From Paraphoma chrysanthemicola (taxonomy: Eukaryota; Ascomycota; Dothideomycetes; Pleosporales; Phaeosphaeriaceae): 64,000 bases of DNA. Position 1 is the first letter of the stretch. The number at the start of each line of letters is the position of its first letter. Shown piece by piece: positions 23,742 to 34,433 of this stretch. Below the pieces are notes generated by a model that saw only the letters and a list, made by a program, of their open reading frames with translations, had not been told where the DNA came from and did no database searches. Location: contig JAGMWG010000008.1 of assembly GCA_020744225.1 (NCBI GenBank), forward strand, positions 1,612,001 through 1,676,000, given 5' to 3'. The translations under genes and the position numbers were made by a program.

Positions 23742-25790
23742 CTACTTTACTTCTAGCCGTAGGGCATCGTATTGAACGTAGACAGTCTCAGGAAGCAACG
23801 CGCTCTCATAATTCGTTCCATTATAAGGCAGGCTGAGAATAAACGAATTCTCGCCTGCTCTCAAAAGAGTCGAATTGAAGACGAATTTGTGCGCAATGTT
23901 CTGTGCGGTGAGATGAAATATCAGCTGATGTCGTATGTTTCTTGCATGCAGGAAAGTATTACTTACATAGCAGATTACCGCCGACCTGACCGCACATGAG
24001 CTACTGTGGTCGTACGGAATAATCCATGGGGCTAAATCTTGGCCGTTTACATTGACCACATACGGGAGATTCGCATAGGGCTCGCTGGCATTGAAGACGT
24101 CCGTGTTTCCGGCAGCAGTTTTGGCGCCCGCCAGCTGCACAGTAAAAGTCGCAGTCGTTCTGTTCTGCAGCGAATGCGCCTCGGCATCGAAAAGGATCGT
24201 CCAATTGTTGATGTTATCATAGACAGGTTGAGGCCTCACATAGTTCGCCTTTCCACCGAACACGCTCCAATGAACGTAATTCAGTGCCGTGGATTCATCA
24301 TCTCGACCTACTTTGAACTCAACACCATCGGGATACTCTGTCGGGAAGTCATAGGCGGCCCAGTACAGGCGGTACTCTTCCGTGAGCAGAGGATGATCGG
24401 CAGATGGAGCATAGCCATGGCGATACTCGCCAGCTGATTTGTCTGGTGTTCCGATGCGCCATAGTTCGGTACCGGAACTTTCTGGTTTCCACTTTGCGTT
24501 CACCGAGGTCGTCTCCGATGCCGTCACGACAATATCGTCCTGAATGTAATCGCCAAAGATACCATCAGCATACACGGTCAATCGATACGTGCCAGCCTTG
24601 ACGCGAGGAATAGTGACCTCTCCACTTTCATCGATGCTTCCCCAGTATTGGTATGCCTTTGTGTCGAACACGTTATCCTGGAAGTCGACTCCGCTCTGTG
24701 CTAGAACTGCGATGGCATTTTTCGCTCCTGTAGGTAATTCGATGCTTGCCTCGAAAGCACCTCGGCCAGAAGTTGGAACCAGATTTGGCACATGGTCCGC
24801 AATGGCATCATAGAGCTCTGCGTTCCAGTCTGGCCTCAAGCCATACTGTTCCGCGTCTTCGCGCAGCTCGTCCAGGCTACCGCCTTTGTTGAAATGGAAG
24901 TACTGGGGTCCAAAGGTACGGTCGAAGCCATTGGTGATGTTCGGAGTCTGAAGCCCATGATGGTTCGAGACCATGTAATTGTACACGATACCGTCCACTA
25001 CGAGATCACTGTGCAACGGGCCATTGAAGTAGGTCTCCACAGTATTATGGACAAGCCATGCACCATACGTCGAGCCATTTCCACTTCCAGAGCCGTCCGC
25101 GTACATGCCATGAGCTTTGTGATCTCTCCACGTATCCTGGAAGGTATACTTGGTGAAGTACTCGCCTACGCCCTGCACGTAGGGGTCGTTCTTGTTTGGT
25201 AGATACCATGTCGCATCTTGGACTGTCACCTGTCCTGTGGTGTTGGGCCGTGGCGCGGCAAACTTCTCGTTGGTGACAAAGTGGGTGAACAAGGCAGGTT
25301 CGTGATTTGGCCGAAAAAGTGTCCGAAACTCCTGAAGATTCCTCAGGAAGGGAGTGGTCTCATTGTTGTACACCACACGGCTGAAGGTATGCAACCCAGT
25401 CTCTCCTTCCTTTAGGAACCAATATTGCTCCAAACGCTGGCCAGTTGGAGCATACGTTTCACCCATGCTGATGCCACCATACTGCTTGCCGGTGGAGTCC
25501 TTGCCCTGGTACAACTTGTAGGTCGCACTGCTGCCGCGGCCCGGTGTCCAGAATCCGCTGGGAGTGCAGTAGCAATCGAGATACGGTCCAATGCCGGTGT
25601 TGCCATTTTCAGTGCCTAATAAGTTTTGCCCATCGAGCTTAAGAACATTGATGGAGCCACGTGACTTGCTCACTGAAGCCACAAGACGTTCGTTGGAAAG
25701 CGTGATGCTGCTGTTCGTCTCTGTTGCATTGAGGTAGGCCCATGCCCGGGACGAGAGCAGAAAGATGGACGTGGTGAAGAGTGAGCGCAT
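23742..25790 (-). CDS. Secreted rhamnogalacturonate lyase, PL4
   Basis: Two exons, complement(join(23742..23900,23967..25790)), 660 aa. The 66 bp intron is a multiple of three, so the frame reads through it, but GTAAGT, a GCTGAT branch and CACAG are all present. Removing it restores ICYNIAHKFVFNSTLL. The signal peptide is MRSLFTTSIFLLSSRAWA. The polysaccharide lyase family 4 layout is visible: an N-terminal beta-sandwich catalytic domain (LDCYCTPSGFWTPG, SMGETYAPTGQRLEQYWF), a fibronectin-like middle (VKAGTYRLTVYADGIFGDYI) and a carbohydrate-binding-like C-terminal domain (WTILFDAEAHSLQNRTTATF). It cleaves the rhamnogalacturonan I backbone of pectin outside the cell. Many NxT/NxS sites fit secretion. 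It is divergent from an MFS gene. Confidence 0.95.
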   Translation of the reverse strand: MRSLFTTSIFLLSSRAWAYLNATETNSSITLSNERLVASVSKSRGSINVLKLDGQNLLGTENGNTGIGPYLDCYCTPSGFWTPGRGSSATYKLYQGKDSTGKQYGGISMGETYAPTGQRLEQYWFLKEGETGLHTFSRVVYNNETTPFLRNLQEFRTLFRPNHEPALFTHFVTNEKFAAPRPNTTGQVTVQDATWYLPNKNDPYVQGVGEYFTKYTFQDTWRDHKAHGMYADGSGSGNGSTYGAWLVHNTVETYFNGPLHSDLVVDGIVYNYMVSNHHGLQTPNITNGFDRTFGPQYFHFNKGGSLDELREDAEQYGLRPDWNAELYDAIADHVPNLVPTSGRGAFEASIELPTGAKNAIAVLAQSGVDFQDNVFDTKAYQYWGSIDESGEVTIPRVKAGTYRLTVYADGIFGDYIQDDIVVTASETTSVNAKWKPESSGTELWRIGTPDKSAGEYRHGYAPSADHPLLTEEYRLYWAAYDFPTEYPDGVEFKVGRDDESTALNYVHWSVFGGKANYVRPQPVYDNINNWTILFDAEAHSLQNRTTATFTVQLAGAKTAAGNTDVFNASEPYANLPYVVNVNGQDLAPWIIPYDHSSSCAVRSAVICYVSNTFLHARNIRHQLIFHLTAQNIAHKFVFNSTLLRAGENSFILSLPYNGTNYESALLPETVYVQYDALRLEVK

Positions 25791-26459
25791 CTTGAACGGA
25801 TGGAAATGCGGGTGCGCGTGGAGTACCCACGCGGAGGCTCCATTTCAGCAACTGTACCTATATACCTGGTTCACGGAAGAATAAATGAATTTGTACGGGA
25901 TGATCGCCGTTGAGATCCTGGGGTAGTGTGGAGGAGAAAATTAAGGGGTCAGACTAGTAGGCTGCTCGGGACATCAATCCCCGAGAGCCGCGGACCTTAA
26001 CCCTCGTGCTCTGCAAACTTGTCTGCACACAACCATGGCAGCAACACAAGTGTACCATCTCAGTTCTGAGCAGATGAGAGCTTCTTTGTATTTCCAGGAT
26101 GTTGCAAGCGCTTGATCACCTAAAGCAAGAGTGTTCCCTTGTGCATAGGTGAAGAATTAGCCTCGAAGGGACGCATCACTGGTGCGAATTTAACGATCCT
26201 CCTTGACTTGTCGCGAGAACTGCGCATAAGTCGAGATCATGTGGATGAATTGCATTGTTGGTGGAGCACAACCTATGAGTCGGTCAGTTGATCGCATCAG
26301 TTGACGCGAGTTGCACTGTGAATTACGTCACCAGCCTCGCGTAATCGCCTTATCTCTCTTCTGAGGCGTTACAGTCCCTACAGTTAACCTCCTAAGACTT
26401 CGCGAAGCCCAACCGACTGCCAAAGCGTTCCGACTTCACCGTGCCTGGTCGACGGGAAA
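25791..26459. promoter_or_regulatory. Shared divergent promoter, lyase / MFS transporter
   Basis: 669 bp lies between two starts on opposite strands, so both promoters must be here. A TATA-like TATATA is near 25858-25863, upstream of the lyase start on the minus strand. No CGG inverted repeat could be assigned with confidence. Confidence 0.45.
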
Positions 26460-27993
26460 ATGAGCCTCAGCCACCGGGAAGATGAGCCTCTGCTGTCGTC
26501 CACTACAGCCAACATCGTTGCTTTTGGCCCTGGCGATCCAGAAGATCCCAGGAATTGGACCAGTATTCGGAAGTGGCTCATGGTGGCTGCCATTATTCCA
26601 ATCGATCTCAGTGTCTCGTGGGGCGCGTCTGGTTTCTCTCCTGTCGCCGGGGATTTCGCAAAGGATGTCGGAGTTACGCCTCAAGTCGCAACCCTGGGCT
26701 TGAGCGGATATGTGCTGGGTCTAGCCTTTGGCCCAATGACGCTGGCACCCCTCTCCGAATACTTTGGACGGCGACCTGTGTACATCGTGTCCTACGGAAT
26801 CTTCCTCCTTCTGCTTTTGAGTACGACGTATGTGCAGAGCCTGGTGCCGTTTCTGATTATACGTCTCTTCTCTGGCTACTTTTCGTCTACAACAATATCC
26901 AATTTTGGAGGAACCATTGCGGATCTGTTCCATCACCATGATACCGGACCTGCAATGAGCTTATTCTTGTGGGCAGCTACCGGAGGTTCACCCACTGGTT
27001 TCGTACTCTTTTCTTTCATTGCGCAAGGCAGAGGCTGGCACGATGTTTTTAGGATCATGCTTTACGTATGCTTCGTCTTTTGGGTTGTTTTGGTCGTTGC
27101 ACTCTATGCGCTGGGTGAAACAAGACACAGCGTGATCTTACTGAAAAGAGCCAAGGCATTGCGTCGAGCGACAGGTGATGAACGATTAGACGTGCCAGAC
27201 GAGTTGAAACAACGCGGACCCAGACAGCTATTCGGTACGGCTCTCGCTCGCCCATTTAGATTTCTGGCAGGCGAAGCGATTGTGCAGTTTGGGGCGGCAT
27301 ACAATGGTTTCTTGTACGGCCTGTCCTTCTTGTTCAACGGAGCCTTCCACATGATCTTTGGTCCTAGCGGATATGGTTACGATACAATTGGGGTTGGTAT
27401 ATCTTTCCTTGGTATTGTGCTGGGGATTACCCTAGGTCTTTTCACCAATGTGTTACAAGAGCGGTACTACCAACGCCGGGTAGCGCAGGCTGGTCATCGC
27501 GACGTCCCAGAAGCACGAGTACATTATGCGAAGCTAGCCGCGATTGTCTTGCCGGTGTCGCTACTAGCTTTTGCATTCTTAGCAACTCCAACCGTGCATC
27601 CCTTCTTTCCGGTTCTTGCTTCCGCGTTCTGGGGTTGGTCCTTCTATACGTTGAGTAAGTCGATCGTCACTCTGAACGCCCTGTATGTAGTCGCGCTGAC
27701 TCGCCATAGTTTTGATGACGTTGACCTACACCGAAGACGCCTACAAAACCTTTTCGGCCTCGGCGCTTGCTGGTATCGGGCTGGTCAGGAACCTCGCTGG
27801 GGCTGGATTTCCTCTGGTTGGTCGGAGCCTGTTCTTGCATGTGGGCACAAGACATGCGAGCTTGGTCCTAATGGCTATTGCCGCATTACTAGTGCCGATA
27901 CCTTTCATTTTAGACAAACGAGGGAGCTCTTTACGCCGGAGAAGTCCATGGGCAGCAGCACACGAGGATGACGAGGATTCCGATGATGCATGA
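26460..27993 (+). CDS. MFS transporter, DHA1 drug:H+ antiporter-like
   Basis: Two exons, join(26460..27654,27710..27993), intron 55 bp, 492 aa. The N-terminal signature DPEDPRNWTSIRKW is typical of fungal DHA1 multidrug/12-spanner transporters. Motif A-like sequence (PLSEYFGRRPVY) lies between TM2 and TM3, and about 12 hydrophobic segments follow, with the usual central cytoplasmic loop (LLKRAKALRRATGDERLDVP). The second exon supplies the last two TM segments (LMTLTYTEDAYKTFSASALA) and a charged tail. It is a plasma-membrane exporter by family. It is not a sugar-porter type, so its pairing with the pectin lyase gene may be positional only; substrate unknown. Confidence 0.9.
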
Positions 27994-28784
27994 AACGCGA
28001 GTACCCGCATCGCAGAGAGAGAAACGCGTGCAACAATTTTGGCGCCGACGATTACATCGATTACATCGATTACATCGGAGGCTCCGACCTATTACGAGGC
28101 GTGTTCTGCACAGTAAACACAAGTTACGGTCGTCCCAAGCATGCCGCATTCCGGACAACCGCGACCACCAAGGCGCTTGCACGTGACTTTGTCTCTCAGG
28201 ACCAACGCATGCTGTTTATTGGACTCTCGAAGCATGACGCATTTACGAAACGAGGCAATCATGTTTCAACCAGTGGGGACATGTGGTTTCAATCGTGTCC
28301 GCGGTAGAATCTGGGATTCTGCGAGCCAATCATCGAGGTGGCACAGCCTGCGGCCCGGCGCTTAGCGTCCGAACTTGCGCTGGCCGTTCTTTCCACCCGC
28401 TGTACCTATTCATAGAACGCTCTGAAAGCCATATACATATGATACGCTTTCGGGTCCGGTTTTGCTCTTCAGTCCATTCAGCTTCGTCCATTTCCTTACT
28501 GTACGTTCTGTGAACGTTGCTCTCATTTTCCTTTACAGTCTTTTTTTCCTTCCTGTCATTCCAGCATTACTTCGGCGCAAGTCTTTCAAAATTTTAATTT
28601 CTTTGTTTATCTCGTTCTGGAAACGTGAACCCGACAGAAAACACGCAAGACGTGTCAAAGATAACGAGCACCTCACAACAACTCCGACACACCCGCGATT
28701 AGCGACCGAGCCAAACCAAACAACCGGATCACCGAATCAAACCAGACGTCACAAGCTCTACCAAATCTCATCAATCTCATCACC
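27994..28784. other. Intergenic with a 9 bp tandem repeat
   Basis: Contains three copies of CGATTACAT at 28049-28075 and a T-rich leader upstream of the next gene. Open frames here show no family motif. Confidence 0.45.
28049..28077. repeat. Tandem repeat, 9 bp unit x3
   Basis: CGATTACAT occurs three times head to tail, then CGG. In one frame it would read Asp-Tyr-Ile three times, but no supported gene covers it. Confidence 0.7.
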
Positions 28785-29204
28785 ATGTCCTGCGCCGCCG
28801 TCACTCAAATCCCAGCCCCACCAACCGCCGTCACAGCCTGTGCCGTGCCCGTGGGTGGCTCAAACTCAACCATACTGGAAGCGTGCTGCAATAGCCATAT
28901 AAATGGTTTTGCCACATACGCTGCGCCTGGTGCCGGTAATGCACGATCCGACGATGGGTGTTTCCAATTTTGCACAACCGATAGTCCGGACTACGTCTCC
29001 GGCTGCCTCACAAACACACTGGGCGAATACGAGAGCAGCACGCTGATGTTCGAATGCTTCAATGTTGCGAACGTTAAAAAGGATAATGGAGCTGGTGCTA
29101 GTGGATACGGGAATGCTGCCGGAAGCATAGCGGCAGGGCGAAGTTGGGCGATGGGCATCATCGTAGGATTGACTATGGTTGGTGCAGCAGTTGGAAGCAT
29201 GTGA
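28785..29204 (+). CDS. Small Cys-containing, GPI-like surface protein
   Basis: A single exon of 139 aa starting in a good CACCATG context. It lacks a classic N-terminal signal peptide (MSCAAVTQIPAPPTAVTACA). It has about eight cysteines in the first 95 residues (C..C..CC..C..C..C..C), including LEACCNSHINGF and GCFQFCTTDSPDYVSGCL. It ends in a Gly/Ala/Ser linker and a hydrophobic tail (WAMGIIVGLTMVGAAVGSM) with no basic end, as in GPI signals. Similar unnamed proteins are common in filamentous ascomycetes. Function unknown. The missing signal peptide means an upstream exon may be overlooked. Confidence 0.65.
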   Translation: MSCAAVTQIPAPPTAVTACAVPVGGSNSTILEACCNSHINGFATYAAPGAGNARSDDGCFQFCTTDSPDYVSGCLTNTLGEYESSTLMFECFNVANVKKDNGAGASGYGNAAGSIAAGRSWAMGIIVGLTMVGAAVGSM

Positions 29205-29594
29205 AAAGGCATATCGCTGCCTTACAGGAAGCTCGCAGCTGGGCGATTAGTGCTGGCGTGCCCCTTTACGCCTTTACGAGTCTCAAAGTCGTTACCATCG
29301 ACATTCATCTTGCATCCATTCGGCGTTACTTAGCACTGGAAATATTTCTATCATCATACCCACATCAAGAATTAATTGTATCTGTTAGCATGAGTACTCG
29401 AATGCGCACTTTTACCTTTTGAATGAATCTTCGTTCTCGGATACCCCAATAATTCCTTGCGTTTCTCGACGATACTAACACCGCTAATTAGAAGGACAGC
29501 TCAGCTCAGCATAGCACTTCTAAATTGACGATAGGCTGAAGTTACGTCGCCTGACAACGCTACCAAGTTCAAAACCAGCCTATTTACCCTACAG
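29205..29594. other. Convergent intergenic
   Basis: 3' sequence between two converging genes. Nothing else seen. Confidence 0.4.
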
Positions 29595-30988
29595 TCAAGC
29601 TTCTCCCGACTTTACCTCAGCCTCTTCCATATCCCTCTTCCACTGCGCCTTGACCTCTTCCAACAACCCTGGCGTAGCAAGCACATCTACTGCCGTTCCG
29701 GCCAATGCCTTCGCCACTCTTAACGCCCGCTCAAACGCCTCCTTAGTCGCCGAGGACCTCTCGAACTCTGGGCTATGGGGCTGTCCCTTGAGCGGACCCG
29801 CAGGAATTGCAAAGCTCGCATTCACACTCGGCATCGCGTAGCTGATATTTCCTTGATCCGTGCTTGCTTTTACGAAAGTCAGTTGCTCACCTGGCGGAAT
29901 TGGTGGATCGGGGATGTCTGGTAGTGCATTCCAATATTTTGTGTACGAAGACGCGAGAACGAGGTTGGGTACGTGGTCAGCGTATCCTGGTGTGATTTCA
30001 AGCTCGAGTCGAGCACCAGTTGCTTCAGCGCCCGCGCGGAAACACGCGCTGACTTTGTCTTGGAGTTGAAGAAGACGCGATGCGCTCGCTGCGCGGAGGA
30101 CGCATATTCCGGCAGCATACGCGTGGATGATGTTTGGGGCTGCGCCTCCGTTCGTGATGCTCATACCAATTACGTCGGTGGACATTGTTTGCTGGCGCAG
30201 GACAGATACAGAGTTGTACGCAATGACAAGGGCGTCGAGAGCGTTGATACCAAGCCAGGGGCTGTTTGCTGCGTGGGCGGCGCGGCCGAAGTATTCTGCT
30301 TCGATACGTGCGAAGGCAGTGGTTCTGACACGCGGGCTGTTGTTCAGAATGCCCGGGTGGGAGATCAGAGAGATGTCGACATCTTTGTAAGCGCCTGCTT
30401 TGAGGAGTTGGATTTTGCCGCCTCCAATGCCTTCTTCTCCGGGGGTGCCGAAGATGATGACTCTTCCCGGAAGTTTGTGCTGTTTGATCATTCCGGCCGT
30501 TGCTAGTCCAGCGGCTACTGAGGCTGTAGCGATGAGATTGTGGCCGCATGCATGGCCAAGGTTGGGGAGCGCATCTGTAGAAGGTCAGTGCAAAGTCTAT
30601 CTCGAGTCGCACAGTACTTTTCTGTACCCATCTCTGCATTGAAAGACACTACAGGACCATCATTTCCACTATCGAACTCCGCTATCCATGCTGTCTCCAG
30701 ACCATATGCTGACGGTGTCACTTTCCACTCCTTCTGCTGTCTCATGAAACCAGTCAAAGCATCGTGCGCTCTGTGCTCTTCGAAGGCAAGCTCGGGGTTG
30801 TCGTGAATGTGTTTGTTCAACACCCATAGATGGTCCTGGAAATGCTGTATACACACTTCAATACCTCGAAGGTAGTCTTGGTGATCGTCTCTGAGGTCGC
30901 AGTTGCTGGTTTGAAGCCGAGGTTGCCCTGCTCTTTCCTTGTCATGATCGTTTTGCATTGGCTTTAAACGAGTCATCGCATCTTGCAT
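29595..30988 (-). CDS. M20-family amidohydrolase (PM20D2-like)
   Basis: Two exons, complement(join(29595..30574,30628..30988)), intron 53 bp. I used ATG 30988 (446 aa); the frame is open to an ATG at 31123, which would leave only a short gap to the next gene. Splicing restores the core FNAEMDALPNLGHACGHNLI, with the metal-binding HACGH. GTPGEEGIGGGK carries the catalytic glutamates and SHPGI comes after. The N-terminal helix NKHIHDNPELAFEEHRAHD is typical of M20 amidohydrolases. The family hydrolyses N-acyl or dipeptide amide bonds with two metal ions; the closest type by eye is PM20D2. It is probably cytosolic. It is divergent from a CmcJ/NvfI gene, so the two may share a promoter. Confidence 0.88.
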
Positions 30989-31280
30989 GAGTCTCTGCCA
31001 CTTCGATCTCTCCTGCTGAGTCTCAAAGTGCGACAATGCCACATGGAAGCCAGACCCGACGCAGTGTCTACCCATACAAATCGCCGTGATTATCGGCTGA
31101 TGTTGCACGAAGACAAGGAACATTTGCCGGGCGGATAATCACTCCGCGCTCTTCAAGACTCGCTAGTCCATGGATTTAGATGAACTCGAATCACTTCCAG
31201 ATGCAGCGTCTTGGCGCAGGGGTGTCCCACATACAAGATGGGGACCTTGCTTGCCTCGGAAGGAGCCAAGGATCCTCACT

Positions 31281-32135
31281 ATGCACGACTCCGCACCCTC
31301 AAACAATGGACACAGATTAGAAAAACATCACGTCGCAACTACGCTCAACTATTGGGATGATCCGGGCGATGGGTCGCGACCGACGCCAATATTTATCGGA
31401 AAGGGCAGGATCACTAACGACCGACCACATCTTGCGCACGACTTCATGGTTACTGATGTGAGCGGTGACGAACACAAGTATTCGCTCGATGGAAACGGCT
31501 TCCAATACTGTCGACATTCAAGCAGCGAAGAAGACTTCATAAATGATAAAGCTATCGAGACGGCGTATTACGACGAATGCAAGCAACTCCTCAAAGAAGT
31601 CACGGGCGCTAGTAGTGTGCACATTTTCAACCACAAAGTCCGCCGCGGACCAACACAATGGCACCACCTCGGTTTTGACAACCTGAAGAATCGTGGACCA
31701 GTCACCAAGACGCACGTGGACCAATCGTATGCAGGCGCCGAACTGAGATTGAGATGGGAGTTCCCCGATGAGGCAGAAGAAGTGGTGAAGAGGAGATATC
31801 AGATCATTAATGTCTGGCGGCCTATTGAGACAATCTTGAAGGATCCGATTGCAGTGGCTGATGCGAAGACGGTGCCAGATGAGGATTTAGTAGAGGCAGA
31901 TATGACGGAGAATGACTTCCTCGGGAAGCAATGGGTTGTACGACATAACCCGAGCCATCGGTGGTATTACAAGCATCGCATGACGCCTCAAGATGTACTT
32001 CTGATCAAGTGCTTCGATTCAGACACGATTGTCGCGCGAAGAGCTTTGCATTCTGCTTTCGAAGATGCTGCGTATCGTGAAGAAGCGTCTCGGCAGAGTA
32101 TCGAAGTGCGGTGTATTGTGCTCTACGATTCTTAG
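31281..32135 (+). CDS. CmcJ/NvfI family oxidoreductase (AsaB-like)
   Basis: Single exon of 284 aa from MHDSAPSNNGHRLEKHHV; ATG at 31170 is in frame and would add 37 residues. The block order matches the CmcJ/NvfI (GA4-desaturase, AsaB) family: VATTLNYWDDPGDGSRPTPI, a central VHIFNHKVRRGP, then KTHVDQSYAGAELRLRW, the hallmark IINVWRPIETILKDPIAVAD, and VRHNPSHRWYYKHRMTPQDV followed by LLIKCFDS. Members are hydroxylase/desaturase-like enzymes often found in secondary metabolite clusters. The H-x-D in HVDQS is the likely metal-binding pair. The next gene is also a 2-oxoglutarate oxygenase type, so a small metabolic cluster is possible. Substrate unknown. Confidence 0.85.
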   Translation: MHDSAPSNNGHRLEKHHVATTLNYWDDPGDGSRPTPIFIGKGRITNDRPHLAHDFMVTDVSGDEHKYSLDGNGFQYCRHSSSEEDFINDKAIETAYYDECKQLLKEVTGASSVHIFNHKVRRGPTQWHHLGFDNLKNRGPVTKTHVDQSYAGAELRLRWEFPDEAEEVVKRRYQIINVWRPIETILKDPIAVADAKTVPDEDLVEADMTENDFLGKQWVVRHNPSHRWYYKHRMTPQDVLLIKCFDSDTIVARRALHSAFEDAAYREEASRQSIEVRCIVLYDS

Positions 32136-32596
32136 GCAGTTACCTATATATTCTGACGTCAAAAGCTTGACTTTTCGAAGCCGAGGAGCTTGAGGAACTT
32201 TCCGCGTAAATAGTGCATGATTCTGTCTTGGACGCACGCGCCGGGCGCAATTGCCGACATGTTGTATGCAGCAGCTACTTTGGGAGAATGCCCCACACCA
32301 TACACGAGACACAAAGAGCGGGGAAGACGAGGAATATAACCAACTGTGCGTTACGTAGCTGTAGGGGAGACATTGGCGACGCAAGAATCTTCATTAGTGT
32401 TATCTCGACTAGACGCGAGTTAATCAAAACACCTGTCGCATGATGTGTGTGTTGTGAGGCGATATCGAATAGCCGTGCTGGGATACGAACAAGGAGACGA
32501 TGCTGCATGTATATAAGCCTGTCGCAGAGGTACTCGGAGGTAGCGAGCTGGACTCACTTTGACATTCTTCTTGATCAAGTCTCTCTGTACTCCAAC
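32136..32596. promoter_or_regulatory. Promoter region of dioxygenase gene
   Basis: 461 bp between co-directional genes. A TATA-like TGTATATAAGC at 32506-32516 lies about 80 bp before the next ATG, a reasonable core promoter. Confidence 0.5.
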
Positions 32597-33756
32597 ATGG
32601 CTCCTACCACCGAAATCCCGCAGACCGTCGAATGGCAGGGCAAGCAAGTCCCAGTCTGGTCGATGCGAACCATTGACTACGGCCTGCTGCTGTCCCAGGA
32701 CCCTACAGAAGTTGACAATGTGCTCAAGGCCTGTCTCGAGGAGGGCTACTTCTACCTAGATCTCCAGAGCATCGATGGACGCCGGGCTCTCAGCGACCAA
32801 CAGGAGACTCTCAAGCTCATGAAGCGCTTCTTTGACGCTCCCATTGAGCTGAAGAACGAGTACGGCCTGATCTCGTCGCATTTGGGTTACGAGCCCGTTG
32901 GCAGCCGCACCGGAGCTTTCGGTGCAGGTACCAAGGACGGGTACGAGATGCTGAAGGTGTCGAGAGATGAGATTCAAAGAGGTAGCCCGAAGGTACCCCA
33001 GCCGATCAAGAACAACGGCGACCTGCAGGTCTTGGAGAACGCCATTGGTAGCTGCAACACTGTTACCAAGGTCATCTTGTCGGCACTGTCGACTGGAATG
33101 AACTTGACCGGTGCTGCGAGGTTCGAGAACTCGCATCGCAACGATCGCCCTTCAACTACCACTGTAAGCTTGCCTATAATTAGCTCGCGCTTTTTACTGA
33201 TTGCGTGTAGCTCTCCATGATGCACTACCTACCCTCGGAGGTCACCGGCAACAACAAGATTGGACACCAGAAGCACACCGACATTTCTTCTCTTACCCTC
33301 CTCTTCAGCGAGCAGTGGGGTCTTCAAATCCGCCCACCAGGCACATGCGGCGCACGTGAGATGGGTTTTGTCGCACCAAAGCCTGGCTGCGCCTTCGTGC
33401 ACGTCGGCGATTCCCTTCGCTTCGCCAGCGGCATGAAGATGCAGTCCTGCATCCATCGCGTTGTGCCGTTCGACCCGACTGAGCACCGCTACTCGATTGC
33501 GTACTTCCTCCGCGCTGAGGACGACACAATGTTCGTTGACAGCGAGGGTCGATATATCACCGCCGGGCAGTGGCATGACGAGAAGTTCAAGGCGTTCACC
33601 GACCCATGGCAGTGGCAGGCTATGGCACCCAACTCAATGATCTTGGGAGGTATGAAGGAGGCTGGCGAGGATGACCCGACTGGCGAGCCGGCACAGTTCA
33701 TGCCCGATCCCGCTGTATTGAAGGAGGAGGTCAAGGAGGTCGCTGTCTCGGCGTAG
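32597..33756 (+). CDS. 2-oxoglutarate/Fe(II) oxygenase, isopenicillin N synthase-like
   Basis: Two exons, join(32597..33163,33211..33756), intron 47 bp, 370 aa. The N-terminal DIOX_N part is present (LEEGYFYLDLQSIDGRRALS). The jelly-roll core has the iron ligands: HTD in IGHQKHTDISSLTLLF and the distal His in MQSCIHRVVPFDP. The 2-oxoglutarate-binding R-x-S is in HRYSIAYFLRA. Such enzymes hydroxylate, desaturate or cyclise small molecules in the cytosol; the genuine substrate cannot be read from sequence. It directly follows the CmcJ/NvfI gene on the same strand. An unspliced frame would stop within the intron. Confidence 0.92.
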
Positions 33757-33956
33757 AGTCATTGTACGCTGACTGTAGCATGAATGAGCATCGAACGTAT
33801 TGTTACATATCCCATGGGTCGGATGATGGTGATGAATGACTTTGTGACTAAGACATTGTGCCTGCGCTTTGTGTCAGACCGTGGACCTTCATAGCATAAA
33901 GAGCTCGCAACCTGTTGCAGATTGACCCCAAAACCCTTGGTGAGCCTATAATCAAC

Positions 33957-34433
33957 ATGGCTAACCACGCGACCACGCATACTGAGACATCAGTAAAAGG
34001 TTGCGTTTTTGCGGAATTTGTGTGCCTCGGGCGCCATGAGCAGAAGTCGCACGATCTATGTAATGCATGTTACCATACTCATCCTCTGATCCTGAAGAAC
34101 AGAATTGTCGGAATTCAGGAGACGGCTGAGCTGATGAAACAGCTAGAGATTATACGAGGCCGTTGCATGTCTGCTGAATCGTCACATTATCCATGCGTGG
34201 CACGATTCCGGCAGAATCTCGAACAAGATTGGGTCAAGAAAATCGTGGAGGCAAAGATGAAACAGTACAGTGAGGCCAGTGAAGAGGCCAGTAGGAAGAT
34301 CAGCGTTTTACGTTGTGGTAGCAACCCTCGGCCAAACGCACTATGCTGGCGATGCCGGGTTGCTATCCACAAATCTGACAGCCGGTGGACTGAGGAAACC
34401 TTTGATGAGAAGGGTGTATTAAGATCCGAATGA
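33957..34433 (+). CDS. Hypothetical Cys/His-rich protein
   Basis: Single exon, 158 aa. Not recognised. Cysteines and histidines are spaced as if for zinc: C-x6-C in KGCVFAEFVCLGRHEQ, then DLCNACYHTH, and near the C-terminus RCGSNPRPNALCWRCRVAIH. The middle is a charged helix (EQDWVKKIVEAKMKQYSEAS). Start chosen at MANHATTHTETS, although the frame is open 42 nt upstream. It could be a small zinc-binding regulator or part of a longer gene. Confidence 0.45.
   Translation: MANHATTHTETSVKGCVFAEFVCLGRHEQKSHDLCNACYHTHPLILKNRIVGIQETAELMKQLEIIRGRCMSAESSHYPCVARFRQNLEQDWVKKIVEAKMKQYSEASEEASRKISVLRCGSNPRPNALCWRCRVAIHKSDSRWTEETFDEKGVLRSE

Noticed and set aside
28049..28077. Three 9 bp repeats considered as a CRISPR-like or minisatellite array
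   Set aside because: Too short, no spacers and only three units; recorded as a simple tandem repeat.
32447..32596. N-terminal extension of the 2OG oxygenase
   Set aside because: The in-frame extension has no ATG in good context and is not family-like; the ATG at 32597 fits the family start and follows a TATA-like box.
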